Source of the DNA: Candidatus Cryptobacteroides intestinipullorum
GTDB taxonomy: Bacteria > Bacteroidota > Bacteroidia > Bacteroidales > UBA932
Direction: 5' to 3'
Length of the DNA stretch: 32,227 bases
Assembly: GCA_018711225.1 (NCBI GenBank)
Contig: DVIP01000170.1
Coordinates: forward strand, 1-32,227
The stretch's first letter is position 1, and the number at the start of each line of letters is the position of its first letter. The notes under the pieces are model-generated. The model did not search any database. It was not told the DNA's origin and saw nothing but the letters and a program-made list of their open reading frames with translations. Shown here in pieces: positions 9,240-15,797 of the stretch. Position numbers and translations under genes: made by a program.

Positions 9240-11861
9240 TTATCTTCCGTTAATCAGGTTTCCGAAAAATGCGTCCCTGGCAGTCCACCATCCCGGTTCC
9301 GTCTCCACATGATGGCCGGAAAGAGGGAAGGTGACATAACTTTTCGACGAAGTTATCTGATTGTATCCCGCGAAATTGGTATGAGGCGGACAGACATCGT
9401 CCTGAAGTCCGAATCCCATGAGTACAGGACAAACGATTCTGTCCGTAAAGTTCTTCACGTCGAAATAGGAAAGCGTGCGGTAGAGTTCTTCATCAGAGAG
9501 GCCAAGCCTTTCAGCTTCAGCCAATACCGGTCCGGCAGGCCAGCCTGCAATCCTGAAATAGTCAGGAAAGTCCGAAAGGAAAGGCACGAACGGGGCTATG
9601 CCCTTTATTCTCCTGTCCAGGGAAGCCGAGACAAGCGTGAAGGCACCTCCCTGGCTGCCGCCCTCGGCGAAAATCCGGGATGTGTCGGCTTTCTCACGTG
9701 AAGCCGCGAAATCCACGGCCCTGACCACATCCATGAAAGCGCCTCTGTAATAATAAGTGTCCCTGTCCGCAAGTCCCCTGATCACCCAGTCGTCCTTTTC
9801 CCCGGGCTTGCGGTTCAGACCCTGGTTCCTGACACAGAGGGTGAACTCCGCAACCTCAGGACGAGCGGAAGGGTCGTTGTACCAGACCTCCGCCCCGTAG
9901 CCCATATAATTTATGAAAACAGGGTATCTGCCCTCCTTCACGGGCTCGATATAGATTCCGGATATGTCTTCACCTCCGAAGGATTTCATATCCACACGGT
10001 AGGTCCTCCGGATATCATTTGAACGTTCAGGTATGAGGGTCAGCCTGTATTCCGGCCTTACCGCGGCCAGCTCTTCGAGACTTTCCGCCCAGAAATCATC
10101 GAAATCCACGGGTTTGTCCTGCGGTGATATTATCTTTTCCGGATCGCAGCCGATATTGAAAGTCCCGACAGTCCTGTACCCGCCGTCACTTGCGTGGATA
10201 TTGTCATTGGAAGGTATATTGCCGCCGGCGGCAATATTGTCATTGACAGAAGTATTGCCGTTTACGGAATTATTGTCCTTTACGGAATTATTGTCCTTTA
10301 CGGAAATTATTGCCTTATAGAATCCAGGGTCGAGACGGAATCCGAATGAAAGGGTATCTGTCGCATGCCTACCCACCCCCAGAGGATTTTCAGATACCGA
10401 CACAGTGTCTCCGAGATCAGTCAGAAGGATGACTTTCAATCCCTTTTCGGATGTTCCAGAGGTCCTGACAGCTACCCTGAGGACAGCCTTCTCACCGGAA
10501 GAATACATCCAGTCGTTTTCAAGGACGGCGCTGGCGCTTATTCCGGAAATGCCGGACAGTTCTTCCACGGATTTTCTGACAAGCTCCACAGTGCTGCTGT
10601 CTGCCATGTATACCGAATTCAGTCCCTGCTGCTCCTGTGCGGGATCACCGCAATAGTCGTCTCCCGGTCTCCAGTATTCGTTCCCTGACTGGGATGCCGT
10701 TCCACCCCAGCCCCAGAAATTCGCCCCTGCAAGCAGCCCGCACTCACGTTTGGAATCCATGACACGACGGAATATGTGTGAATAATAAGTGTCGCGTGCG
10801 AATGTGGGTGTGCCTTTTTCGAATCTGAATCCGTCTCTCGGATATCCGAATTCCTCTATGACTACGGGCTTGCTGCATCTTCCGGCCACGGCCAGATGGG
10901 CGTCAATATATTCGTCTGTCTTCTCTATGGCTGACTGAAGGTCTTCCGAAACGGTGTTCCTGCCGGTCCAGCTCCAGTTGTAAGGCCAGACATGCACTGT
11001 AAGATAGTCTATATCGGGACATGAATGTATCTTCTCGTAAAGGCTGATATCGTTTTCGCATCCCCAGCTTCCTTCACTGCCTGCCGATACCATGTGGTTA
11101 GGATCAATGGACTTGATAAGTGCGGCGGACTCTGCAAGCCACTCTGCAAAAGCCGTCTTCACGCTGTCGTCTTCGGAAAAGCATCTCGGTTCGTTCGCTA
11201 TCTGCCAGGAGAAAATGGCCGGGTCCTCCCTGTAAGGAATCCCGGTAACGGTATTGGTACGTGAAACCACGGTCCGGATATGGTCGGCGAAAAGTTCCTT
11301 CGCCCTGTCGTCTGTCACGAACCGTGAAGCGTATTCCATGTATGCAGGCCACCCGTCGACGGAAGGGAGCACAGCCTTTCCGGCACCGGCCCACTCCAGG
11401 TATCTGGCATAGCCTCCGGACCATTCCCATGCGTTGTTCAGGTACAGTACGGCCGACATCTTGCGCTTTCCCATCTCGGCAAGCAGCCAGTCGAGTCCGC
11501 GGAAAACCGATTCATCATAGACACCGGCTTCTGTCTGAAGGCTCGGCTCTATCTGTGACGGAATCCCTGCCGGGCCGTCACCGCCGACAAGAATGCGCAG
11601 GTTATCTATTCCGAGTGACTTCAGGGAATCCAGTTCGGCAGAAAGCCTTTCCCTGTCCCCGAAGGCCGTTTCCGAACCGAGGATGGCCCCGTACCAGAAA
11701 TTGGCACCTATATAATAATAAGGAGAATTTTCCGACCAGCCTTCCGCAGGTATGAAATACCCGTCCGCCACACGGAAAAAACGGTTTTCAGGCTCCGTTC
11801 CCGAGCATGCCGCCAGGAACAGAACTGACAATAGTGTAAAAGGGAAGAATTTCAGTAACAT
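9240..11861 (-). CDS. GH5_7-type beta-mannanase fused to CE7/AXE1-type acetyl esterase, lipoprotein
   Basis: An 873-residue lipoprotein (lipobox LAAC, Cys19). Residues about 30-430 match GH5 mannanases: YYYIGANFWYGAILGS, NLRILVGG, YLNNAWEWSGGYARYLEWAG, FSWQIANEPR with predicted acid/base Glu224, TVHVWPYNWSW, and VVIEEFGYPRDG with nucleophile Glu336/337. This set is that of subfamily 7 endo-beta-mannanases. Residues about 440-520 look Ig-like. Residues about 519-554 are a low-complexity Asn-rich hexapeptide repeat. Residues about 556-873 resemble the acetyl-xylan-esterase (AXE1, CE7) alpha/beta hydrolase: FDDFWAESLEEL, FVRNQG-like LCVRNQGLNR in place of the RGQ motif, GGSQGG with Ser736, GLQDDVCPP with Asp821/822, and SGHHVE with His850/851. 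It would cut acetylated mannan and remove acetyl groups on the cell surface. It is first in the operon, behind the predicted promoter. Substrate specificity is inferred from motifs; the esterase could act on other acetylated sugars. Confidence 0.92.
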   Translation of the reverse strand: MLLKFFPFTLLSVLFLAACSGTEPENRFFRVADGYFIPAEGWSENSPYYYIGANFWYGAILGSETAFGDRERLSAELDSLKSLGIDNLRILVGGDGPAGIPSQIEPSLQTEAGVYDESVFRGLDWLLAEMGKRKMSAVLYLNNAWEWSGGYARYLEWAGAGKAVLPSVDGWPAYMEYASRFVTDDRAKELFADHIRTVVSRTNTVTGIPYREDPAIFSWQIANEPRCFSEDDSVKTAFAEWLAESAALIKSIDPNHMVSAGSEGSWGCENDISLYEKIHSCPDIDYLTVHVWPYNWSWTGRNTVSEDLQSAIEKTDEYIDAHLAVAGRCSKPVVIEEFGYPRDGFRFEKGTPTFARDTYYSHIFRRVMDSKRECGLLAGANFWGWGGTASQSGNEYWRPGDDYCGDPAQEQQGLNSVYMADSSTVELVRKSVEELSGISGISASAVLENDWMYSSGEKAVLRVAVRTSGTSEKGLKVILLTDLGDTVSVSENPLGVGRHATDTLSFGFRLDPGFYKAIISVKDNNSVKDNNSVNGNTSVNDNIAAGGNIPSNDNIHASDGGYRTVGTFNIGCDPEKIISPQDKPVDFDDFWAESLEELAAVRPEYRLTLIPERSNDIRRTYRVDMKSFGGEDISGIYIEPVKEGRYPVFINYMGYGAEVWYNDPSARPEVAEFTLCVRNQGLNRKPGEKDDWVIRGLADRDTYYYRGAFMDVVRAVDFAASREKADTSRIFAEGGSQGGAFTLVSASLDRRIKGIAPFVPFLSDFPDYFRIAGWPAGPVLAEAERLGLSDEELYRTLSYFDVKNFTDRIVCPVLMGFGLQDDVCPPHTNFAGYNQITSSKSYVTFPLSGHHVETEPGWWTARDAFFGNLINGR
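10199..10306 (-). repeat. Six-unit 18-bp in-frame minisatellite inside the mannanase-esterase gene
   Basis: Six consecutive 18-bp units start at 10199, 10217, 10235, 10253, 10271 and 10289, each beginning TATTG on the plus strand. The last two are almost identical (TATTGTCCTTTACGGAAT type) and the others are diverged. The coding strand reads as hexapeptides of the type SVKDNN, SVKDNN, SVNGNT, SVNDNI, AAGGNI, PSNDNI. Because 18 is a multiple of three, gain or loss of a unit keeps the reading frame. The array lies between the Ig-like segment and the esterase domain. Confidence 0.92.
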
Positions 11862-11893
11862 CCGAGCATCATCAATTTATGTGGTTGACGATG

Positions 11894-11925
11894 CAAAGGT
11901 ATCAAGACAGCGGCTGACAAACAAA
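11894..11925 (-). promoter_or_regulatory. Predicted promoter of the mannan operon (TTTG-N20-TAnnTTTG)
   Basis: On the minus strand, TTTG at 11925-11922 is followed after exactly 20 bases by TACCTTTG at 11901-11894. This matches the Bacteroidetes primary-sigma consensus (-33 TTTG, -7 TAnnTTTG). Transcription would start around 11888, about 27 nt before the mannanase ATG. It is the only strong promoter I see ahead of the six-gene minus-strand run. Confidence 0.72.
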
Positions 11926-11940
11926 TACTAAGTTATCCAA

Positions 11941-11984
11941 TAATGATACTATACCACTACCTTAATGATACTATACCACTACCT
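11941..11984. promoter_or_regulatory. Perfect 22-bp tandem direct repeat, candidate AraC-family operator
   Basis: Two identical 22-bp units (11941-11962 and 11963-11984, each beginning TAATGATACTATACC) lie directly upstream of the mannan operon -33 element, at about -53 to -96. The 22-bp spacing puts both copies on the same face of the helix, as in known AraC-family paired direct half-sites. The second copy overlaps the last codons and the stop codon of the araC-family gene. The 9-mer AATGATACT in each unit recurs at 12900-12908 in the araC/epimerase intergenic region. The regulator assignment is inference. Confidence 0.6.
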
Positions 11985-12846
11985 TGTTCTTTTTGTACAT
12001 GGCTCGGAACTCCTTAGGAGTGACTCCCCTGCGGGCCTTGAATATGCGGTTGAAATTCGAAAGATTGTTGAAGCCGCATTCGAAACATATCTCCGATATG
12101 TTCGTGGTAGTGTCCACCAGCTGCCGTGCGGCAAAGCCGAGCCTGATGTCCAGGATATAGTCGGAAAGGGTCTTACCTGTCCTGAGTTTGAAGAAACGGC
12201 TGAACGATGTGGGTGTCATTCCGACCATCGCTGCCAGATCTTCAAGTCTGAACGGTTCCTTATAGTGGTCGTTTATGAACTGCTTGACCTTCTGCACGCG
12301 GCGGCTTTCGGGGTTCCGCTCCGCGTGTGAAAAGGAACTACTGGCCAGAATCCTGTAGTCGCTTCCGGACAGGTTATACAGCAGTTTGAGGAACTTGAGA
12401 AACCTCATGAAACCCTCCTGGACGGAGGCCAGACCGTCTATCATGGAATACACTTTCATGATAGTATGCCTGGAGAAAGCCAGGCCGTGGTCCGCATCCC
12501 TGAACATTTTCATGATAGGTGCGAACTGGTTCTTCATCATCAGACTGCCGGAAAGCAGGTCGGGAGAAAACTGTATGGTCACCTCCCGGATGTCTCCGGA
12601 ACTGCATCTGCCGTTGTCCCAGGCATGTTCCAGATTTTCGGAGCATATCAGCACCAGGTCATAATCCCCGATTTCCTCTACGCTGTCGCCTACGATGCGC
12701 TTCACTCCGGCGGCATTCTCGATGAAATTAAGTTCATATTCCCTGTGCTGGTGCAGAGGATAGGTAAATTCCGTCTTGTGCCGGTCAACGATATAGAAAC
12801 AGTCCTTTTCGGACAGAGGCGTGATTTCTTCAAGTACTTCACTCAT
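11971..12846 (-). CDS. AraC/XylS-family transcriptional regulator
   Basis: A 291-residue cytoplasmic protein. The N-terminal part (about 20-110) is a cupin-like sensory domain (YPLHQHREYELNFIEN, ending in LICSENLEHAWDNG). The C-terminal 100 residues form the paired helix-turn-helix DNA-binding domain of AraC proteins: VKQFINDHYKEPFRLEDLAAMVGMTPTSFSRFFKLRTGKTLSDYILDIRL, then TTNISEICFECGFNNLSNFNRIFKARRGVTPKEFR. There is no signal peptide, periplasmic sensor or kinase domain, so it is not a hybrid two-component system. It lies between the mannan operon it probably activates and the divergent epimerase gene. Its ligand is unknown; a cytosolic manno-oligosaccharide or epimerised product would fit. 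Its 3' end overlaps the proposed operator. No other regulator is present in the locus. Confidence 0.95.
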   Translation of the reverse strand: MSEVLEEITPLSEKDCFYIVDRHKTEFTYPLHQHREYELNFIENAAGVKRIVGDSVEEIGDYDLVLICSENLEHAWDNGRCSSGDIREVTIQFSPDLLSGSLMMKNQFAPIMKMFRDADHGLAFSRHTIMKVYSMIDGLASVQEGFMRFLKFLKLLYNLSGSDYRILASSSFSHAERNPESRRVQKVKQFINDHYKEPFRLEDLAAMVGMTPTSFSRFFKLRTGKTLSDYILDIRLGFAARQLVDTTTNISEICFECGFNNLSNFNRIFKARRGVTPKEFRAMYKKNKVVV

Positions 12847-12875
12847 AATTATCGGCTATCAGTTTAAGGTCAACA

Positions 12876-12883
12876 CAAAAATA
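12876..12883 (-). promoter_or_regulatory. Candidate -7 element for the araC-family gene
   Basis: TATTTTTG on the minus strand (TAnnTTTG), 30 bases before the ATG at 12846. No good -33 TTTG is found at the right spacing. The AATGATACT motif shared with the 22-bp operator lies about 16 bases upstream, over the expected -33 region, which would suit autoregulation. Confidence 0.4.
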
Positions 12884-12899
12884 GGAAACTTATACGCAA

Positions 12900-12908
12900 A
12901 ATGATACT
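12900..12908. promoter_or_regulatory. Possible third operator half-site (AATGATACT)
   Basis: This nonamer is shared with both units of the 22-bp direct repeat upstream of the mannan operon. It lies between the divergent araC-family and epimerase genes, close to the predicted araC -7 element. A match this short may be chance in AT-rich DNA. Confidence 0.35.
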
Positions 12909-12977
12909 TTTTTATCAATTATTTATTGTTAAGGAATAATTGTCATACCCCGGCAGATACCTTATAAATATTAATAT

Positions 12978-12985
12978 TACTTTTG
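12978..12985 (+). promoter_or_regulatory. Candidate -7 element for the epimerase gene
   Basis: TACTTTTG (TAnnTTTG) sits 73 bases before the epimerase ATG and has no TTTG at -33, as expected for an activator-dependent promoter. ATTGTCAT at 12939-12946 and its exact complement ATGACAAT at 12990-12997 flank it. Confidence 0.45.
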
Positions 12986-13058
12986 GTACATGACAATCCG
13001 GGGCCGGGTTCAAAAAGGCGGAGGCCATTTGACCCGAACTCATTAAACAGACAAGAAG

Positions 13059-14258
13059 ATGACAGATGCCAGGGCTATCAGAATGAGAGAGGAAATGCTC
13101 TCGGAACTCACGGAAGACATACTTCCCTTCTGGATGGACAGAATGAAGGATGAAAGGAACGGAGGCTTCGCGGCCAGAATCACGGGAAAAGGTGTGAAAG
13201 ACGAATGCGCCGAAAAAGGCGCCATACTGAATGCCAGAATCCTGTGGACATTTTCAGCCGCATACAGGGTGCTCGGAAAACAGGAATATCTGGAGACGGC
13301 CACACGCGCCAAAAGGGAAATAATCGACAGGTTCCATGACAAGACATACGGAGGGATATACTGGAGCCTGACACCTGACGGCAGGCCGTCCGACAGAAAA
13401 AAACAGATTTATGCCATCGGATTCGCCATTTACGGACTCAGCGAATACTGCAGGGCCACCGGGGATGCGGAAGCCCTTGAATATGCGGCAAAACTGTACC
13501 ACGACATCGAGGACCACAGTTTCGACCATGAGAGGAACGGGTATCTGGAAGCATTTGCAGAAGACTGGAGCCCGCTTCAGGACATGAGGCTGAGTGAAAA
13601 GGACATCAACGAATGCAAGACCATGAACACACACCTGCATATCCTCGAACCTTATACCGCGCTTTACAGGGTATGGAAGGATGAAGGTCTCAGGGAAAGG
13701 CTTGAAAACCTCATACGTCTGTTCACGGAAAAGATAATGTCTCCGGAGACAGGACATCTGAGGCTCTTTTTCGACGAGAACTGGGTCAGCAGCCATGACA
13801 TAATATCATACGGGCACGACATTGAGGCTTCGTGGCTCATCCATGAGGCCGCCTCGGTACTGGAAGATCCCGAACTCATGTCAGCGACGGCACCAGCAAT
13901 AAAGACCATCGCGGAGGCTGCTTCAGAGGGATATGTACCCGGCGGCGGGATGATATACGAATTTCACGGAGACACGGGAGCGATAGATGCGGACAGACAC
14001 TGGTGGGTTCAGGCTGAAACCGTCGTGGGTTATTTCAATCTGTGGCAGCTTGCGGGAAGGGAAGACGCTCTGGAAAAAGCCTGCGGATGCTGGGAGTTCA
14101 TCAAACGCCATATCATAGACCGGGAAAACGGAGAATGGTTCTGGAGCCTGCGCGCAGACGGTACCGCCAACACTGACGACGACAAGGCCGGATTCTGGAA
14201 ATGCCCTTACCACAACAGCCGCATGTGCCTGGAAATCATAGAAAGGGCATCCGTCTGA
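13059..14258 (+). CDS. Cellobiose/mannobiose 2-epimerase (AGE family)
   Basis: A 399-residue cytosolic protein of the N-acylglucosamine 2-epimerase superfamily, the usual length for cellobiose 2-epimerases, with an (alpha/alpha)6-barrel pattern throughout. Conserved pieces include GGFAARI near the N-terminus, LNARILWTFSAAYR, YGGIYWSL, NTHLHILEPYTALYR (His192/194), ISYGHDIEASWLIHEA (His253), DRHWWVQAETVVGYFN, and KCPYHNSRMCLEI (His385). The His253/His385 pair matches the catalytic histidine arrangement of the family. In mannan-degrading Bacteroidetes this enzyme turns beta-1,4-mannobiose into mannosyl-glucose, which a GH130 phosphorylase then splits. Placement next to a mannanase-led operon favours that substrate over cellobiose. 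No signal peptide is present. The ATG at 13059 gives the expected N-terminus. The gene is divergent from the regulator and ends 21 bases before the convergent GNAT-like gene. Confidence 0.93.
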   Translation: MTDARAIRMREEMLSELTEDILPFWMDRMKDERNGGFAARITGKGVKDECAEKGAILNARILWTFSAAYRVLGKQEYLETATRAKREIIDRFHDKTYGGIYWSLTPDGRPSDRKKQIYAIGFAIYGLSEYCRATGDAEALEYAAKLYHDIEDHSFDHERNGYLEAFAEDWSPLQDMRLSEKDINECKTMNTHLHILEPYTALYRVWKDEGLRERLENLIRLFTEKIMSPETGHLRLFFDENWVSSHDIISYGHDIEASWLIHEAASVLEDPELMSATAPAIKTIAEAASEGYVPGGGMIYEFHGDTGAIDADRHWWVQAETVVGYFNLWQLAGREDALEKACGCWEFIKRHIIDRENGEWFWSLRADGTANTDDDKAGFWKCPYHNSRMCLEIIERASV

Positions 14259-14279
14259 GATTATATCCGCGAATGACAC

Positions 14280-15431
14280 TTACGCCTCGGGGCTGTCCGT
14301 TTCCAGAGATTTGGCATAGACCCTGCGGCGTTTGTGTATCTGGCTGTCGAATGTACTCCACAGTGTCTGAACCTTCAGATTGGTCTCCAGTTCCGGATTG
14401 CTTTCGGCATACTTGAATCCGAGCTTTATCAGAGACGGAATAAGGTCATAGAACATTACCGAATTTAATCCCTTGCTCCGGTACTCCGGCTTGGCAGCTA
14501 CCAGCAGCAGGTCCAGCGTATCAGGACGGTTCACATAGAGGGCGTTCAGCAGATGCAGCCATCCGAACGGAAAAAGTCGCCCGCGAGCCTTCTTCAAGGC
14601 CATGGCCAGGGAAGGAAGCGTGATTCCGCAAGCCACCAGCTCGCCTTCAAGGTTTTCTATGAAGGTCACCATCCTCAGGTCGATGAATGTCAGGTACTGG
14701 CTTACATACTGGTCCATCTGCTTCTCCGTCAGCATCGAATATCCGTAAAGGTCCTTGTAGCATTCGTTTATAAGGCGGAACATCTTGTGGCCGTATTTTT
14801 CCTTCCTGATATCGGACATGGTCAGATGCCTGATTTTCAGGCGGTTCTTTTCCATGACCATGTTTGCCATCTTCTCGAAACGCTCAGGAAGGGATTCAGG
14901 CAGTCTGATAAGGTATTCCACCCAATCCACTTCCTTGTGATAGCCGAGCCTTTCAAAAAAGGCTGGATAATATTCGTAGTTATAGATGGTAATCATCGTC
15001 CCCATCTTGTCGAAACCGTCCACCAGCATGCCTTCCGGATCGAAATCCGTAAATCCCAGAGGACCGGCTATATCCGTCATGCCCCTCTCCCTGCCCCAGT
15101 CCGAAACGGTCTTCAGCAATGCCTCCAGCACTTCAATGTCCTCGATAAAGTCTATCCATCCGAAACGGACCTGGCGCACGTTCCAGGCTTCATTGGCCTT
15201 ATGGTTTATAATGGCTGCCACACGCCCTGCCACCTTCCCGTCCTTATAGGCCAGGAAATAGTCGGCCTCACAAAATTCAAAGGCATGGTTCTTCTTCCTG
15301 TCAAGCGTAGCTGCATCGTCTGAAAGAAGGTTCGGGACATAACAGGGATGATTCTTGTACAAATTGTACGCAAAACTGATAAAAGTGCGCATCTCTCTGC
15401 GGGAAGACACTTTTTTCACTACAACTGGCAT
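14280..15431 (-). CDS. Uncharacterised GNAT-like N-acetyltransferase-fold protein
   Basis: A 383-residue soluble protein without signal peptide. It resembles a widespread, poorly described family annotated as hypothetical or GNAT-like (YghO-type). The N-terminal half shows CEADYFLAYKDGKVAGRVAAIINH, GWIDFIEDIEVLEALLKTVSDWGRERGM and IAGPLGFTDFDPEGMLVDGF, the beta4/beta5-like core of an acyl-CoA N-acyltransferase. The C-terminal half has a second related segment (FIENLEGELVACGITLPSLA; KPEYRSKGLNSVMFYDLIPSL), suggesting a tandem-GNAT architecture. I cannot name a substrate. It converges on the epimerase gene with a 21-base gap and has a long repeat-containing region upstream. It does not look like part of the mannan locus. 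Confidence 0.8.
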   Translation of the reverse strand: MPVVVKKVSSRREMRTFISFAYNLYKNHPCYVPNLLSDDAATLDRKKNHAFEFCEADYFLAYKDGKVAGRVAAIINHKANEAWNVRQVRFGWIDFIEDIEVLEALLKTVSDWGRERGMTDIAGPLGFTDFDPEGMLVDGFDKMGTMITIYNYEYYPAFFERLGYHKEVDWVEYLIRLPESLPERFEKMANMVMEKNRLKIRHLTMSDIRKEKYGHKMFRLINECYKDLYGYSMLTEKQMDQYVSQYLTFIDLRMVTFIENLEGELVACGITLPSLAMALKKARGRLFPFGWLHLLNALYVNRPDTLDLLLVAAKPEYRSKGLNSVMFYDLIPSLIKLGFKYAESNPELETNLKVQTLWSTFDSQIHKRRRVYAKSLETDSPEA

Positions 15432-15470
15432 GGTTTAGGTCTTCTTTTGGTTTTCGGTTTTACTACACTA

Positions 15471-15526
15471 ATGTCAGTTCGACGAATTATTTTACTCTGT
15501 ATCAGAGATCCCGTCGAACTGACGTT
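15471..15526. repeat. Large inverted repeat
   Basis: GTCAGTTCGACG at 15473-15484 and its exact complement CGTCGAACTGAC at 15512-15523 form a 12-bp perfect stem. It extends to 15 of 16 pairs with the flanking TAAT/GTTA. A smaller stem, CTCTG-TAT-CAGAG, lies inside the loop. It does not sit after a gene end, so a terminator role is unlikely. Confidence 0.8.
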
Positions 15527-15785
15527 ACGATTTCTTCGAAATCCCTTTTCATTTTCGTGTCACCCCTCTTAAATTCTCCCCTCCATAGGGGAGAACTTAC
15601 GCCGGACTTCGTCCTCTATAGAGGTGATTCTCTGAAATTCATTCCTTTCATTTCATCGAATCCACATTACATTAATGCGAATATAATGCATACTTGCTAT
15701 TCTGCCAAAAAAAATTCACGTACGGAATCTGCAGGACAAGGATCTTTTCAGAGACCGTGCCGGCAGGATTCTGCGAATTATATTG

Positions 15786-15793
15786 TAAATTTG
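15786..15793 (+). promoter_or_regulatory. Candidate -7 element abutting the rluA-type start codon
   Basis: TAAATTTG fits TAnnTTTG and ends only 4 bases before the ATG at 15798. If it is used, transcription would start at or next to the ATG, giving a nearly leaderless mRNA. No -33 TTTG is seen at the right distance. Confidence 0.4.
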
Positions 15794-15797
15794 CCGG

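Larger units (their letters stand above)
15432..15797. other. Divergent intergenic region with hairpin array
   Basis: 366 bases without a credible gene, between the GNAT-like gene and the RluA-family gene. It holds, in order, a large inverted repeat (15472-15524), GATTTC-TTC-GAAATC (15529-15543), a TCTCCCCT-CCAT-AGGGGAGA hairpin (about 15575-15594), GGAC-TTC-GTCC (about 15604-15614) and the palindrome CCTCTATAGAGG (about 15613-15624). The rest is AT-rich. Small ORFs across it have no coding character. Confidence 0.7.

Noticed and set aside
10199-10306. Possible small CRISPR-like array
   Set aside because: The 18-bp units have no spacers, are in frame, and lie inside a long enzyme gene.
14553-15323. 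Plus-strand ORF of 256 aa opposite the GNAT-like gene
   Set aside because: The translation is rich in His, Val and Gln and has no domain. The minus-strand protein has conserved family features.
15472-15524. Transposon terminal inverted repeats
   Set aside because: The arms are only about 27 bp apart, enclose no gene, and no target-site duplication is evident. A hairpin element is the better description.
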